From: Prochlorococcus sp. AG-315-I14
GTDB lineage: Bacteria; Cyanobacteriota; Cyanobacteriia; PCC-6307; Cyanobiaceae
NCBI GenBank assembly: GCA_003283665.1
Contig: QBWF01000004.1
Coordinates: forward strand, 1-59,818
Direction: 5' to 3'
Length of the DNA stretch: 59,818 bases
In this document: positions 1 to 10,639 of the stretch, in pieces
How positions within the stretch are numbered: the stretch's first letter is position 1
How the letters are laid out: every line of letters begins with the position of its first letter
The notes under the pieces: generated by a model
Told to the model about the DNA's origin: nothing
Databases searched by the model: none
Seen by the model: the letters and a program-made list of their open reading frames with translations, nothing else
Translations under genes and position numbers: made by a program

Positions 1-1
1 A

Positions 2-1705
2 GCTGAGGAAGCAATAGCAACACTTGTAAGTATTGCTTCCATAGAAAGAGAAAATGATGGAATTCGCTCGTTACCAGGTCTATTAGCAGAGTCAAAAGGG
101 AAGACTATTGAAGAGATTTATAATGGTAATAACAAAGGAATATTAGAGGATGTAGAGCTTAATAAATTAATTACGGAAACATCAAGATTAGCTGTTGGAT
201 CAATGGTTAAGTCATTAACAGGAATAGATGGAAGGGTAAATATGAAGAAGAATCTATGGACTAAGTTTAAAGAATTTCTCAGAACTATTGGATTCTCAAT
301 ACCTTCCTCATGGATCCTTACCGTACAAAAGGCAGGATTTAAAAGTATAAATTCAGCGGAAACAGATAAACTTTTTGATTACTTGAAATTTTGTCTTGAA
401 CAAATCTGTGCTGATAAAGAAATGGAAAGCCTTTTAAAGGCATTAGATGGTGATTATGTACTTCCTGGTCCAGGAGGTGACCCAATTAGAAATCCTGCCG
501 TATTGCCAAGTGGAAAGAATATTCATGCTCTTGACCCACAATCAATACCTACAATTGCTGCGGTTGCATCAGCTAAAGGTGTAGTTGACAAACTTATTGA
601 AAGACAAACAGAAGAACAAGGTAAGTGTCCAGAAACTATTGCATGTGTCTTATGGGGTACTGATAATATAAAAACGTATGGAGAATCATTAGCGCAAATA
701 CTTTGGTTCGTAGGAGTAAAACCTAAGCCAGATTCTGTAGGTAGAATTAACAAATTAGAATTGTTATCACTAGAAGAATTAGGAAGGCCAAGAATAGATG
801 TAGTTGTTAACTGTTCAGGTGTATTTAGAGATCTATTTATAAATCAAATGGCATTAATTGATCAAGCAGTCAAAATGGCAGCAGAAGCTGATGAACCATT
901 AGAGCAGAATTTTGTAAGAAAACATTCTCTTGAACAAGCAAAAGCACAGGGTAAAACTATTAGAGAAGCTGCAAGCAGAGTATTCTCAAATGCAAGTGGA
1001 AGTTACAGTTCAAATGTAAATTTAGCTGTTGAGAACTCAACATGGGAAGAAGAAAATGAATTACAAGAAATGTACTTATCAAGAAAGTCATTTGCATTTA
1101 ATTCTGACAATCCAGGAGAAATGAACCAAAGCAGAGAAGTATTTGAATCGGCTATTAAAACAGCTGATGTTACTTTTCAAAATTTAGATTCTTCAGAAAT
1201 TTCGCTAACTGATGTAAGTCACTATTTTGATTCTGATCCAACAAACCTTATTAAAAACTTAAGAGAAGATGGTAAGGCGCCAAGTAGTTATATAGCTGAC
1301 ACAACAACTGCAAATGCACAAGTACGTTCATTAAGTGAAACTATAAGACTAGATTCAAGGACAAAATTATTAAATCCTAAATGGTATGAGGGAATGCTTA
1401 AGTCTGGTTATGAGGGAGTAAGAGAAGTATCTAATAGACTTAACTACACATTAGGCTGGAGTGCTACAAGTGGACAAGTTGATAATTTTGTATATGAAGA
1501 ATCAAACGAAACATTCATTAATGATCCAGAAATGAGAAAAAGATTAATGGAGTTAAATCCACATAGTTTTAGAAGAATTGTAGGAACACTTTTAGAAGTA
1601 AATGGAAGAGGTTATTGGGATACATCAGAAGAAAATATTGAGCAACTTAAAGAGCTATATCAAGAAGTAGAGGACAGAATCGAAGGAGTTAATTTAGAAG
1701 AATAA
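2..1705 (+). CDS. chlH: Magnesium chelatase subunit H, C-terminal part
   Basis: The gene enters from the left edge already in frame; about 567 C-terminal residues are visible of a protein normally about 1,300 residues long. ChlH is the large porphyrin-binding subunit that, with ChlI and ChlD, inserts Mg2+ into protoporphyrin IX at the first committed step of chlorophyll synthesis. Family-typical stretches are [12 protein letters not shown] near the start and, further on, [40 protein letters not shown] and [19 protein letters not shown]. The reading frame is intact to the TAA. It converges on the minus-strand folP gene only 6 bp away. An ATG at 203 is internal and not the real start. Confidence 0.96.
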   Translation, partial: AEEAIATLVSIASIERENDGIRSLPGLLAESKGKTIEEIYNGNNKGILEDVELNKLITETSRLAVGSMVKSLTGIDGRVNMKKNLWTKFKEFLRTIGFSIPSSWILTVQKAGFKSINSAETDKLFDYLKFCLEQICADKEMESLLKALDGDYVLPGPGGDPIRNPAVLPSGKNIHALDPQSIPTIAAVASAKGVVDKLIERQTEEQGKCPETIACVLWGTDNIKTYGESLAQILWFVGVKPKPDSVGRINKLELLSLEELGRPRIDVVVNCSGVFRDLFINQMALIDQAVKMAAEADEPLEQNFVRKHSLEQAKAQGKTIREAASRVFSNASGSYSSNVNLAVENSTWEEENELQEMYLSRKSFAFNSDNPGEMNQSREVFESAIKTADVTFQNLDSSEISLTDVSHYFDSDPTNLIKNLREDGKAPSSYIADTTTANAQVRSLSETIRLDSRTKLLNPKWYEGMLKSGYEGVREVSNRLNYTLGWSATSGQVDNFVYEESNETFINDPEMRKRLMELNPHSFRRIVGTLLEVNGRGYWDTSEENIEQLKELYQEVEDRIEGVNLEE

Positions 1706-1711
1706 GCATAT

Positions 1712-2566
1712 TTAATTATAAATTCCCTGCGTTAGTTTGATAACCTGAACAACTTCTCTTACATCATGTACCCTTAAAATATTTACCTTTGCCTTAACAC
1801 ATATAGAAGCCACTATAGCTGTGCCTAATAATCTTTTGCTTGGATCAACTTCACCCATTATTTCACCAATAAATCTCTTTCTAGAGGCCCCAACTAAAAT
1901 AGGGTAAGGTAAAGATACAAATTCTTCTATATTTTTAATTAGAGCTAAATTTTGCAATGTATTTTTTGCAAAGCCAATTCCTGGATCTAGAATCAATTGA
2001 CTATTTTTTACTCCAGAAATAAATGCTTTCTCAATTTGTTTATTCAATTCATATTTAACATCGTCAATTAAATTTTCATAATCAATTAATTTATCCATAT
2101 TTATACTAGTACCTCGACTATGCATCAAAACATATGGACATCCGAAGTCAGAAACTACTTTAAAAATTTCCGGATCGTGCCTTCCTCCACTGACATCATT
2201 GATCAAATCAGCACCAGATTTCAATGACTCATAAGCAACAGAATGGTTAAAGGTATCTACTGATATCAATGTCTCAGGGTATATAGATTTAATCTCTTTT
2301 ATAACTGGCAATAACCTTTGGATCTCAATTTCAGGACCAACTTCAGATGCTCCTGGTCTTGTACTTTGTGCTCCTAAATCTAAGATATGGGCTCCTTGTT
2401 CAATACAAAAACAAGCATGATTTACAGCAGACTTAGTATCTACAAAAAGGCCACCATCACTAAATGAATCATTAGTAATGTTTATTATTGCCATCACGTA
2501 AGTTTGACTGGCGCATTCCTCCAGCCATGGATATTTATAAAGTTTGATAGTTTGCAATTCTCGCAA
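1712..2566 (-). CDS. folP: Dihydropteroate synthase
   Basis: 284 residues. It condenses para-aminobenzoate with hydroxymethyl-dihydropterin diphosphate in folate synthesis, and is the sulfonamide target. Family motifs in order: [15 protein letters not shown] (residues 25-39), [12 protein letters not shown], a SVDT block, [11 protein letters not shown] and GASRKRFIG. The chosen ATG lies 32 bp inside the 3' end of tpiA, so the two genes are almost certainly cotranscribed and translationally coupled. A later start at Met25 would begin directly in the conserved beta strand and is less likely. Nothing unusual in length or motif content. Confidence 0.95.
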   Translation of the reverse strand: MRELQTIKLYKYPWLEECASQTYVMAIINITNDSFSDGGLFVDTKSAVNHACFCIEQGAHILDLGAQSTRPGASEVGPEIEIQRLLPVIKEIKSIYPETLISVDTFNHSVAYESLKSGADLINDVSGGRHDPEIFKVVSDFGCPYVLMHSRGTSINMDKLIDYENLIDDVKYELNKQIEKAFISGVKNSQLILDPGIGFAKNTLQNLALIKNIEEFVSLPYPILVGASRKRFIGEIMGEVDPSKRLLGTAIVASICVKAKVNILRVHDVREVVQVIKLTQGIYN

Positions 2567-3272
2567 AATTATTAGGATCTAGTGATGCTCCACCAACAAG
2601 AACACCATCGATATCTGACATAGACATAATTTCGTCAATATTATTTGGTTTTACTGAACCACCATATTGAACAATAACCTCATCAAAACCAATCCACTGA
2701 CGAATAAGTCCACAAATTCTATTTGCTTCTTTTGACTCACAAGTTTTCCCTGTTCCTATTGCCCATATTGGTTCGTAAGCAACAATTAATTTTTCAAAAT
2801 TAATTCCCTCTAAACCTTGATCAATTTGTCTGCGAATAACTCTTTCAGCCTCTCCTCTTTCACGCTGCTCAAAAGTTTCACCTACGCAGACTATTGGAAT
2901 CAAATTATGACTTTGAGCAGATTGTGCTCTTCTATTAATTTGCTCATCACTTTCACTGAAATACTTCCGAGGTTCACTATGACCAACAATTGCATAATCT
3001 ACTGAAAGTTCATTAAGCATCAAAGGAGATACTTCAGCAGTATAGGCTCCACTGTCCTCCCAATGAACATTTTGACTTGATATAAAAAATGGATGATGTT
3101 TCTCTTTATTCAACTCAGACAAGGGGTACAAAGCTGTAAAAGGAGGAGCAATTACAACTTTTCTATCTACAGAAATATCCTGAAGTAAAGGGACAAATAC
3201 ACGCATGTACTCCAAAGCCTCGGTACAAGTCATGTTCATCTTCCAATTCCCTGCTATTACAGGTTTGCGCAC
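2535..3272 (-). CDS. tpiA: Triosephosphate isomerase
   Basis: 245 residues, normal for the family. It interconverts dihydroxyacetone phosphate and glyceraldehyde 3-phosphate and serves both glycolysis and the Calvin cycle. The catalytic lysine is Lys11 in GNWKMN, the catalytic histidine is in VGHSEPR, and the glutamate with the phosphate-gripping loop is in [13 protein letters not shown]. The C-terminal YGGSVKPNN and [11 protein letters not shown] phosphate-binding segments are present. It lies 9 bp downstream of the S4 protein gene and overlaps folP by 32 bp, giving a three-gene minus-strand operon. Confidence 0.97.
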   Translation of the reverse strand: MRKPVIAGNWKMNMTCTEALEYMRVFVPLLQDISVDRKVVIAPPFTALYPLSELNKEKHHPFFISSQNVHWEDSGAYTAEVSPLMLNELSVDYAIVGHSEPRKYFSESDEQINRRAQSAQSHNLIPIVCVGETFEQRERGEAERVIRRQIDQGLEGINFEKLIVAYEPIWAIGTGKTCESKEANRICGLIRQWIGFDEVIVQYGGSVKPNNIDEIMSMSDIDGVLVGGASLDPNNFARIANYQTL

Positions 3273-3281
3273 GCTACTTCC

Positions 3282-3500
3282 TCATTTATCGCTTATTGCC
3301 AACTTACGGCCTAGAGGATCAGAATTTCGAACAATGTATGTTTCATTATTAAAAAGAATTTTATCTCCATCATTCAATTTCCTACCCCTTCGGGTCTCAA
3401 CAATGCCATTAACGGATATTTTTCCTGTTCTAATGATCAATTTGGCTTCCCCTCCAGTCTGGACAATTGAACTGTATTTTAGAAACTGATCCAATTTCAT
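3282..3500 (-). CDS. S4-domain RNA-binding protein
   Basis: 72 residues consisting of little more than one S4 RNA-binding fold: MKLDQFLKYSSIVQTGGEAK, then a glycine-rich turn (TGKISVNG), then the basic RRGRKLNDGD segment that contacts RNA. Stand-alone S4 proteins (YbcJ/YaaA type) are thought to act on ribosomal RNA or stalled ribosomes, but the target of this one is not evident. It is first in the operon with tpiA and folP. A 38-bp gap separates it from the divergent ABC transporter, so both promoters must lie in or near that short gap. Confidence 0.85.
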   Translation of the reverse strand: MKLDQFLKYSSIVQTGGEAKLIIRTGKISVNGIVETRRGRKLNDGDKILFNNETYIVRNSDPLGRKLAISDK

Positions 3501-3538
3501 CTAGGGACATTTGAATTAAACATTTATAGTTTGATGGA

Positions 3539-5281
3539 ATGAATCACAAAAACACAATTAATTTCAGAAATCTGTTGAGTCTATTAAAAGGACATCAAAC
3601 AGTCTTAACACTTGGCGCCATAAGTATGGTCGCTTACGTTACTTGCTGGCCATTACTGGCTTGGTTATCTGGGAAACTCATCTCAGCTATTGGAAAAGGT
3701 GATACAGCTCAAGTTCTAAAAATAATTTTACAAGCGCTATTTATCTTTATTATTCAGAAAATTGCTCAATTCCTACAAGATAGTCTACTTGCTAAGCCAG
3801 CATTAGCAATCAGCCAAGACTTAAGAAATCACTTATTCAGGCAATTACAAAAAACAAATATACTTTTTATAGAAAAACTTTCATCTGGAGATATCGCCTA
3901 CAGACTTACTGAAGATGCTGATCGAGTAGGAGAGGTTATTTATAAAACAATCCAAGATACAACGCCATCTTTATTTCAATTACTAGCTGTATTTGGGTAC
4001 ATGGTCTTAATAGATTGGAAGTTATCACTTGCAACTATACTTCTCGCTCCACTGATTGCATTATTAGTAAGTGATTTTGGTGGAAGAGTAATGAATGCAG
4101 CAAGTAAAAGCCAAAAAGAAATTAGTGTTTTAGCTGGATTACTATCAGAATCTATACAAGGTCTTCCATTAGTCAAAGCATTTGCAGTTGAAGACTGGCT
4201 ACAAAATGATTTTGAAAAACAAGTAAATTTGCATAGAGTTGCTAAATACAAAACTCTTCGACTTATAGCACTTCAACATCCGATAGTAGGACTTATTGAG
4301 ATAATTGGAATATTAACAATACTTGCTTTTGGGACACTAAGAATAGAGTCAGGAGGTATATCTAATCAAGAATTTGGTAGTTATTTTACTGCTTTAATCA
4401 TGTTAATAGATCCAATAAGTCACATAACAACCAATTTCAATGAATTAAAGCAAGGACAAGCATCATTAAAAAGATTGAGTGAAATCGCTGAGAATCCAAT
4501 AGAGATATCAAGAGAAGATGAGTTAAAGAGTATCAATAAGATAATTGGTGATATTTCTTTTACTAATTTATCATTCGCATACCAAGAAGGAATGGACGTA
4601 ATAAATAGTATAAATTTAAATATAAAAAGCGGAGAAGTTGTTGCATTAGTCGGACCATCTGGTGCAGGTAAAAGTACACTATTTTCATTAATATTAAAAT
4701 TTATAAAACCTAGAAATGGCTCTATATTAATAGACAACTACGATCTTAATGAAATCCCAACAAATATAATTAGAAAAGAAATAGCACTAGTTCCACAAAA
4801 GAGTTTTGTTTTCTCAGGTCCAGTATATCAAGCTATTGATTTCGGAAGAACCGCAACAAAAGATCAAATAATTAATGCTGCGAAGATCGCGAATGCACAC
4901 GATTTCATAGTAAATCTTCCAAATGGATACGAAACACACATTGAAGAAAGAGGAGCAAACTTATCTGGCGGACAATTGCAAAGACTATCTATAGCAAGAT
5001 CACTTCTAGGAAATCCATCTATTCTCTTACTCGATGAAGCAACAAGTGCGCTAGATGCAGAGGCGGAGGAATCAGTTCAGCAGGGACTAAAACAAGCTAT
5101 GAGAAATCGTACTGTGCTAGTTATTGCACACAGACTTTCTACAATACAAAAAGCAGACAAAATAGTAGTAATAGAAAAAGGTAAAATATGTGAAACCGGT
5201 AATCACAATGATCTAATGTTTAAGAATGGCAGATATAAAGAATTCTGCACAAAGCAATTTATAAATAATAGTCTTAATTAA
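3539..5281 (+). CDS. ABC exporter, fused membrane and ATPase domains (MsbA-like)
   Basis: 580 residues, a half-transporter expected to work as a homodimer. Residues about 1-320 form the six-helix exporter domain; the rest is the ATPase, with Walker A GPSGAGKST, signature LSGGQLQRLSIARSL, Walker B ILLLDEATSALD and the H-loop IAHRLSTI. The class includes lipid flippases and multidrug or peptide exporters, and the sequence does not show which substrate is moved. It is transcribed divergently from the S4-tpiA-folP operon. The next gene starts 39 bp downstream, so the two may share a transcript. Confidence 0.9.
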   Translation: MNHKNTINFRNLLSLLKGHQTVLTLGAISMVAYVTCWPLLAWLSGKLISAIGKGDTAQVLKIILQALFIFIIQKIAQFLQDSLLAKPALAISQDLRNHLFRQLQKTNILFIEKLSSGDIAYRLTEDADRVGEVIYKTIQDTTPSLFQLLAVFGYMVLIDWKLSLATILLAPLIALLVSDFGGRVMNAASKSQKEISVLAGLLSESIQGLPLVKAFAVEDWLQNDFEKQVNLHRVAKYKTLRLIALQHPIVGLIEIIGILTILAFGTLRIESGGISNQEFGSYFTALIMLIDPISHITTNFNELKQGQASLKRLSEIAENPIEISREDELKSINKIIGDISFTNLSFAYQEGMDVINSINLNIKSGEVVALVGPSGAGKSTLFSLILKFIKPRNGSILIDNYDLNEIPTNIIRKEIALVPQKSFVFSGPVYQAIDFGRTATKDQIINAAKIANAHDFIVNLPNGYETHIEERGANLSGGQLQRLSIARSLLGNPSILLLDEATSALDAEAEESVQQGLKQAMRNRTVLVIAHRLSTIQKADKIVVIEKGKICETGNHNDLMFKNGRYKEFCTKQFINNSLN

Positions 5282-5320
5282 GAGAGATGCTATAATTAAA
5301 TTATTTTATATATTATTTTA

Positions 5321-5545
5321 ATGGAAGATAACAAATCAGCGAACAATGAACCAGTTTTAACATTTGAAGGGAAGAAATATGATTTAAAAAAATTACCTTC
5401 TGAAGCACAGGATTTGGTTAGAGGAATGCAAGTAGCAGATGCTCAACTAAGAATGCATGAAGACACATTAAAAGTACTTGCCATTGGAAGACAGCACCTA
5501 ATCATGGAACTAAAAGCCAAACTTAAATCAGTTCAACCCCTATAG
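5321..5545 (+). CDS. Small conserved protein, DUF6447-like
   Basis: 74 residues, soluble and helical, with no cysteines or membrane segment. The N-terminal part carries PVLTFEGKKYDLKKLP, followed by a long amphipathic helix rich in Q, L and K. This arrangement matches the short proteins grouped as DUF6447 in picocyanobacteria and their phages. Function unknown. The ATG follows an AT-rich leader of 39 bp after the ABC exporter. The family name rests on recall of the pattern only. Confidence 0.7.
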   Translation: MEDNKSANNEPVLTFEGKKYDLKKLPSEAQDLVRGMQVADAQLRMHEDTLKVLAIGRQHLIMELKAKLKSVQPL

Positions 5546-5702
5546 TAAATTATATTAATTGCCAACTAATACCAAACAATCAAAAAACCATATTATATTG
5601 AATTATATAAATCTAAATAAGAAAGTTAATTTACTTAAGTAGGAATTTTGGTTGAAAAATAAATATAGGAAGCAAAGTAAAAATATTGATTATTAATTGA
5701 TA

Positions 5703-8700
5703 TCATCCCTTTATGGAGTGTATATCTTGCAATGCAGAAACAGATAGGGATTGATTTTGCAAAGCTTCAATACCTTTAACAGCTGCTCCAGCACCAGCCA
5801 AAGTCGTTAATGTGGGTACTGAATAATCAAGTGCTGCTTTTCTGAGATATTTATCATCATGTATGGCTTGACGACCAATAGGAGTATTTATAACTAACTG
5901 AACTTTTCGCGACCTAATAAGATCCTCGATATTTGGTCGACCTTCATGAACCTTTAAAACCCTTTCAACTTTAAGACCAGCATTTTCTATTACTTTTGCA
6001 GTTCCGGAAGTAGCTAAAAGATAAAAACCAAGCTCAATCAGTTTCTTAGCAACAGGAATTAGAGCAGCTTTATCACGATCATGCGTTGACAAGAAAACAA
6101 ATCCAGAGATGGGTAAGGCTTCACCAGCTGCTAATTCAGATTTGGCATAGGCCATCCCAAAAGTAGAGGCTGATCCCATAACTTCACCTGTCGAACGCAT
6201 TTCTGGTCCCAAGACACTGTCAGATCCAGGGAATCTACGAAAAGGCATAACTGCTTCTTTAATCGCCTGCAACGGAGGTATAGGTTCATTAGCTAACCCA
6301 ATCTCAGAAAGTGTCTTACCTATTAATAATTGAGTAGCAATTTTAGCAAGAGGGACACCAGTTGCTTTGGAAACAAATGGAACTGTTCTAGAAGCTCGAG
6401 GATTTGCTTCAATAATGTATACATCTTCCTTACCCTTTGAATTTCTTTTAACCGCAAACTGAAGATTTATCAAACCAATGACATTAAGAGAAATAGCCAA
6501 TGACTTAGTCCATAGTTTTATAGTTTCTAAGGATTCAGATGAAAGTGTAATTGAAGGTAAACAACATGCTGAATCTCCAGAATGAACACCTGCAGGCTCA
6601 ATATGTTCCATTAACCCTCCAATAATGACATTTTGATCAAGGTCGCACAAAGCATCTACATCTACTTCTATTGCGTTTTCTAAATATTGATCAATTAAAA
6701 TAGGGTGATCAGGTGCAACATTAACAGCTTCATTTATATATCTTTCTAATTCATTTTTTTCATAAACAATTTCCATCGCCCTACCACCCAGGACATAAGA
6801 AGGTCTAACTACTAATGGATATCCTACTTTTTCTGCAATAAGTAAGGACTCTTCGAGATTTCTTGCTAAACCATTTTTTGGCTGACGAATATTCAAAGAT
6901 CTCAAAACTTTATCGAAAAGTTCTCTATCCTCAGCTAAATCAATCGACTTTGGACTTGTTCCCAAAACTTTAGTTTTAATAGTAGAAGAATGTGAGTTCT
7001 CCAGGTAATTTAAAATTGGAAGAGAAAGCTTAAGTGGTGTTTGTCCACCAAATTGAACAATTACTCCAGAAGGATTTTCAAACTCTATAACATTCAGAAC
7101 GTCCTCTAATGTTAAAGGTTCAAAGTAAAGTATATCACTTGTATCATAATCAGTAGAGACAGTTTCTGGATTACTATTAACCATTATTGTTAGAAATCCT
7201 TCTTCTTGAGCTTGATAAGAAGCATGACAACAACAATAATCAAACTCGATACCTTGTCCTATACGGTTAGGTCCACCTCCTAAAATCATCACTTTATCTC
7301 TATTATTTGAAGTAACTTCATTAAGATTTAAGTTCTCTAAAAAATTACCTTTCTTATCTAACATATAAACAGGTCTTTCATAAGTTGAGTAATGATAAGG
7401 AGTATTTGAAGAAAATTCAGATGCACATGTATCGACCGTCTTAAAAATTGGTTTTACATTAAGCTTAATTCTTTTAGATCTTATAGTTAGTTCATCTGAA
7501 TTAGTAACAGAAGCAATTTGCTTATCAGAGAAGCCGAGTTGCTTTAGGTTTAGAAAAAGTTCAAATCCAATCTGGTCGATATCATCGATCTTTTCTAATA
7601 AGTTCTCAGCATTGATTATATTTCTTAATTTAGATAAGAACCACATATCAATCTTAGAAAAATCATATATATCCTCGTCAGATCGTCCGTTCTTCATAGC
7701 AACTTTAATATACATAATCCTATCAGGAGTAGGTGTCCTTAATAGCCTTTCCAATTCTACAGAAGAGACTTTTTTATCAATAAGATCAGATGCCCAACCT
7801 GAAAGACCTGTTTCTAATGATCTAATAGCCTTTTGAAAAGATTCTTCAAAACATCTACCTATTGCCATAGCCTCCCCAACAGACTTCATAGATGTAGTAA
7901 GGATTGAAGAACTGCCAGTGAATTTCTCAAAAGCAAAACGTGGAATTTTAGTAACAACATAATCAATAGTTGGCTCAAAACAAGCTGGTGTTTTACCTGT
8001 TATATCATTAATAATTTCGTCTAAATAATAACCAACAGCCAAAAGAGCTGCTATCTTAGCTATCGGGAATCCAGTCGCCTTACTAGCTAAAGCAGAGGAC
8101 CTGCTAACACGAGGATTCATTTCAATTACAATTATTTCTCCATCAATAGGGTTAATTGCAAATTGAATATTACTACCACCAGTTGCTACACCTATTTCTC
8201 TAATTATAGAAATTGAATAATCACGTAGACGCTGGTATTCTTTATCAGTTAACGTTTGAGCTGGAGCAACAGTTATTGAATCTCCAGTGTGTACTCCCAT
8301 TGGATCTATATTTTCTATGCTACATATAATTACAACATTATCAGCTAAATCTCTCATAACCTCCAACTCAAATTCCTTCCAACCTAGAAGTGATTTTTCA
8401 ATCAGAATTTGAGAAACAGGGCTAGCATCCAATCCCGATTTACAAAATTCTAAAAACTCATCCTGATTATATGCAATTCCACCACCACTTCCACCCAAAG
8501 TAAAAGCGGGTCTAATAATCTTAGGAAAAGAAGTTATATTTCTACCCACAATTTCAGCTTCTTGAAGATTTGAAGCTATACCAGAAGGACAAACATTAAT
8601 ACCAATATTATTCATAGCTATTTTAAACAGATTTCTATCTTCTGCCTTTTGTATAGCCTCCAAATCTGCTCCAATTAATTCAATATCATGCTTATCCAGA

Positions 8701-9020
8701 ACACCAGATTCCGCTAGTTCTACAGAAATATTTAAAGCTGTTTGTCCCCCCATCGTAGGAAGTAAAGCATCAGGTTTTTCTATCTCTATAATTTTTTGAA
8801 CAACAGAAGTTGTAAGTGGCTCAATATATGTTCGGTCTGCAGTCTCTGGATCAGTCATTATTGAAGCTGGATTAGAGTTTACTAAAATGACCTCAAATCC
8901 TTCACTTCTAAGGGCCTTACAAGCCTGTGTCCCAGAATAGTCGAACTCACAGGCCTGTCCAATAACAATTGGTCCAGACCCAAGTATCAAAATTCGACGT
9001 ATGTCTTTACGCCGCGGCAT
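5703..9020 (-). CDS. carB: Carbamoyl-phosphate synthase large subunit
   Basis: 1,105 residues, full length. It makes carbamoyl phosphate from bicarbonate, ammonia (channelled from CarA) and two ATP, feeding arginine and pyrimidine synthesis. The N-terminal half carries [20 protein letters not shown] and an ATP-grasp domain with [19 protein letters not shown]. The second half repeats this as [19 protein letters not shown] and [20 protein letters not shown]. The last about 130 residues form the MGS-like allosteric domain ([26 protein letters not shown]). The glutaminase partner carA is not in the window. It is divergent from the DUF3318 gene across 123 bp. Confidence 0.98.
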   Translation of the reverse strand: MPRRKDIRRILILGSGPIVIGQACEFDYSGTQACKALRSEGFEVILVNSNPASIMTDPETADRTYIEPLTTSVVQKIIEIEKPDALLPTMGGQTALNISVELAESGVLDKHDIELIGADLEAIQKAEDRNLFKIAMNNIGINVCPSGIASNLQEAEIVGRNITSFPKIIRPAFTLGGSGGGIAYNQDEFLEFCKSGLDASPVSQILIEKSLLGWKEFELEVMRDLADNVVIICSIENIDPMGVHTGDSITVAPAQTLTDKEYQRLRDYSISIIREIGVATGGSNIQFAINPIDGEIIVIEMNPRVSRSSALASKATGFPIAKIAALLAVGYYLDEIINDITGKTPACFEPTIDYVVTKIPRFAFEKFTGSSSILTTSMKSVGEAMAIGRCFEESFQKAIRSLETGLSGWASDLIDKKVSSVELERLLRTPTPDRIMYIKVAMKNGRSDEDIYDFSKIDMWFLSKLRNIINAENLLEKIDDIDQIGFELFLNLKQLGFSDKQIASVTNSDELTIRSKRIKLNVKPIFKTVDTCASEFSSNTPYHYSTYERPVYMLDKKGNFLENLNLNEVTSNNRDKVMILGGGPNRIGQGIEFDYCCCHASYQAQEEGFLTIMVNSNPETVSTDYDTSDILYFEPLTLEDVLNVIEFENPSGVIVQFGGQTPLKLSLPILNYLENSHSSTIKTKVLGTSPKSIDLAEDRELFDKVLRSLNIRQPKNGLARNLEESLLIAEKVGYPLVVRPSYVLGGRAMEIVYEKNELERYINEAVNVAPDHPILIDQYLENAIEVDVDALCDLDQNVIIGGLMEHIEPAGVHSGDSACCLPSITLSSESLETIKLWTKSLAISLNVIGLINLQFAVKRNSKGKEDVYIIEANPRASRTVPFVSKATGVPLAKIATQLLIGKTLSEIGLANEPIPPLQAIKEAVMPFRRFPGSDSVLGPEMRSTGEVMGSASTFGMAYAKSELAAGEALPISGFVFLSTHDRDKAALIPVAKKLIELGFYLLATSGTAKVIENAGLKVERVLKVHEGRPNIEDLIRSRKVQLVINTPIGRQAIHDDKYLRKAALDYSVPTLTTLAGAGAAVKGIEALQNQSLSVSALQDIHSIKG

Positions 9021-9143
9021 GTGATTTTATTGTAAATATCATCAATATGATGCATCGGAAGCAACTAATTATCATCTAGTTCTGCGCAGAGTGGCAAAAT
9101 ATAATTAAAGTCTAGCTAACTTTCTGAATAAGAAATCAAAAGC

Positions 9144-9782
9144 ATGAGTGAATTACAGCGCCTTAAAGGGCTGCTGCCACCGGAAAACCAAAGCTGGGTT
9201 TTTGTTGAATCCGCAGCGGCAATAGACCCACCTCTTATCACTCTTGAGGAAATCGGACGTGATGAGGTGGAAATACAAGTTGATCTTGAGCAATGGGACT
9301 ATTTAGCTCAGGATCACAGGAACTTGTTGTTTTGGCATGAAGTTGGTCGTATTCAGAATGACACCATTCCACGAGATGGTTGGGAAATGGCAGCTCTAGC
9401 AATAGGGCTCGGGGGAGCTATCGGAGAATTATGGGTTCAAGATGGATTGCTACTTTTCATGGCTCTTGGTTTATCAGGATTTGCAGGTTATAGATTGTAC
9501 TTAAAAAATAATTCCGAAAAAAGGCTTCAAGATGCAATTTCGGCAGATGAGAGAGCTATTGACTTAGCATGTAGATTCGGTTACAGCGTTCCTAATGCAT
9601 ACAAAAGTCTAGGAGGAGCTTTGAAAGACTTAGTAGAAAAATCTAGAAAAAAGAAGAAACGTACATTTTACGAAGACAGATTAGAGGCCTTGAGAAAAAG
9701 TGCCGAAAAAGCACGCGCAGAAATGGCATCTCAAGAAGGTTCTGAAAAATCGATAACTAGTGAGAATGTTTATGGACAGTAA
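9144..9782 (+). CDS. Conserved cyanobacterial membrane protein, DUF3318
   Basis: 212 residues. A soluble N-terminal domain (residues 1-75) with FWHEVGRIQNDTIPRDGWEMAA leads into one or two hydrophobic helices (about 76-115), then a charged helical tail with a lysine cluster (SRKKKKR). The layout matches DUF3318, found across cyanobacteria and of unknown role. The HEVGRIQ segment is reminiscent of a metallopeptidase-type HExxH helix, but the glutamate is followed by VGR and not by the second histidine, so enzymatic activity is not supported. It overlaps the start region of rsfS, and the two are clearly cotranscribed. Confidence 0.8.
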   Translation: MSELQRLKGLLPPENQSWVFVESAAAIDPPLITLEEIGRDEVEIQVDLEQWDYLAQDHRNLLFWHEVGRIQNDTIPRDGWEMAALAIGLGGAIGELWVQDGLLLFMALGLSGFAGYRLYLKNNSEKRLQDAISADERAIDLACRFGYSVPNAYKSLGGALKDLVEKSRKKKKRTFYEDRLEALRKSAEKARAEMASQEGSEKSITSENVYGQ

Positions 9783-10146
9783 TAAGTTAGTAGAACTAGC
9801 AGCAGTAGCTTGTGACGACATAAAGGCCAATGATATAAAGCTTTTAAGAATAGATAAAGTTTCAACTCTTGCTGATTGGATATTAATTACAGAAGGGCTT
9901 TCGGATGTTCAAGTTCGAGCAATAATTAATAATGTTGAAAATAAAATCAAAGAAGTAGCCGATATTTTGCCTCTTAGGAAAGAAGGAATAAATGAAGCAA
10001 AATGGGTCTTATTAGATTATGGTGATATTATCATTAATGTATTCCAGCCATCGGAGAGAAGATTCTATGATTTGGAATCATTTTGGAGCAATGGAATAGT
10101 ACATAATTTCTACAACAATAAATTATTGATTCTAGAGAATGAATAA
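9772..10146 (+). CDS. rsfS: Ribosome silencing factor (Iojap/RsfS)
   Basis: About 124 residues. RsfS binds ribosomal protein L14 on the 50S subunit and blocks subunit joining when nutrients run low. Family features are KLVELAAVACDDIKANDIKLLRI, the WILITEGLSDVQVRAI core, and the WVLLDYGDIIINVFQPSERRFYDLESFW end. Three in-frame starts are possible: GTG 9760, ATG 9766 and ATG 9772. I prefer 9772 because family members begin directly before the first helix. Even this start overlaps the upstream DUF3318 stop by 11 bp, and the gene overlaps the next by 8 bp, indicating translational coupling. Confidence 0.92.
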   Translation: MDSNKLVELAAVACDDIKANDIKLLRIDKVSTLADWILITEGLSDVQVRAIINNVENKIKEVADILPLRKEGINEAKWVLLDYGDIIINVFQPSERRFYDLESFWSNGIVHNFYNNKLLILENE

Positions 10147-10639
10147 TTTAGTCTGTCCAGTGCCTGACGAGCAAAGACCTATAAATGAATTTAATAGCAT
10201 ATCAAATTCATTTATAATATCCTGGCCACTACTTGATAAAAGTATTTATTTCAAGAAACTAATTTATAGCTGGCTATTAATACTTCCGATTATATTAACA
10301 ATTTCTGGAGGAAGTATTTATCTGCGTAATAATACTTACATGCTAATAATCATTAGTTCCACTGGATCATTAATCCTTCCTATTTCTCTATTAATTAGGC
10401 AGTGGTTAAGCTGGAAATATATATTTAAACGTTTAAAATCAATAAATATCGAATACGAGGAGTCTGGTTGGTACGATGGTCAAATATGGCAGAAACCAAT
10501 CGAATGGAGAACAAAAGATTTATTAATAGCTCATCATGAAGTTCAACCAATCTTAACTGATGTTGAGGAATTAATACATCTAAGTGTATTTCTTTTATTG
10601 ATTGGATTACTTCTTTCTATCTCAATTATAAATTTTTAA
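10139..10639 (+). CDS. CGLD27-family membrane protein (DUF1230)
   Basis: 166 residues. The N-terminal CPVPDEQRPINEF signature is diagnostic of the CGLD27 family, which is restricted to cyanobacteria, algae and plants; the algal member was catalogued as conserved in the green lineage and diatoms. Two hydrophobic segments follow (about residues 43-62 and 65-85), with a third at the C-terminal end (about 146-164). Biochemical function is unknown; a chloroplast or thylakoid membrane role is inferred from its distribution. It overlaps rsfS by 8 bp and abuts the asparaginase gene with no gap. Confidence 0.85.
   Translation: MNNLVCPVPDEQRPINEFNSISNSFIISWPLLDKSIYFKKLIYSWLLILPIILTISGGSIYLRNNTYMLIIISSTGSLILPISLLIRQWLSWKYIFKRLKSINIEYEESGWYDGQIWQKPIEWRTKDLLIAHHEVQPILTDVEELIHLSVFLLLIGLLLSISIINF

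Noticed and set aside
5703..9020. Open frames on the strand opposite carB, and similar frames opposite other large genes
   Set aside because: They lie wholly inside genes with strong protein-family evidence and have hydrophobic or low-complexity shadow composition.
9300..9360. HEVGR in the DUF3318 protein as a metalloprotease HExxH motif
   Set aside because: The second histidine is missing and no third ligand is visible.
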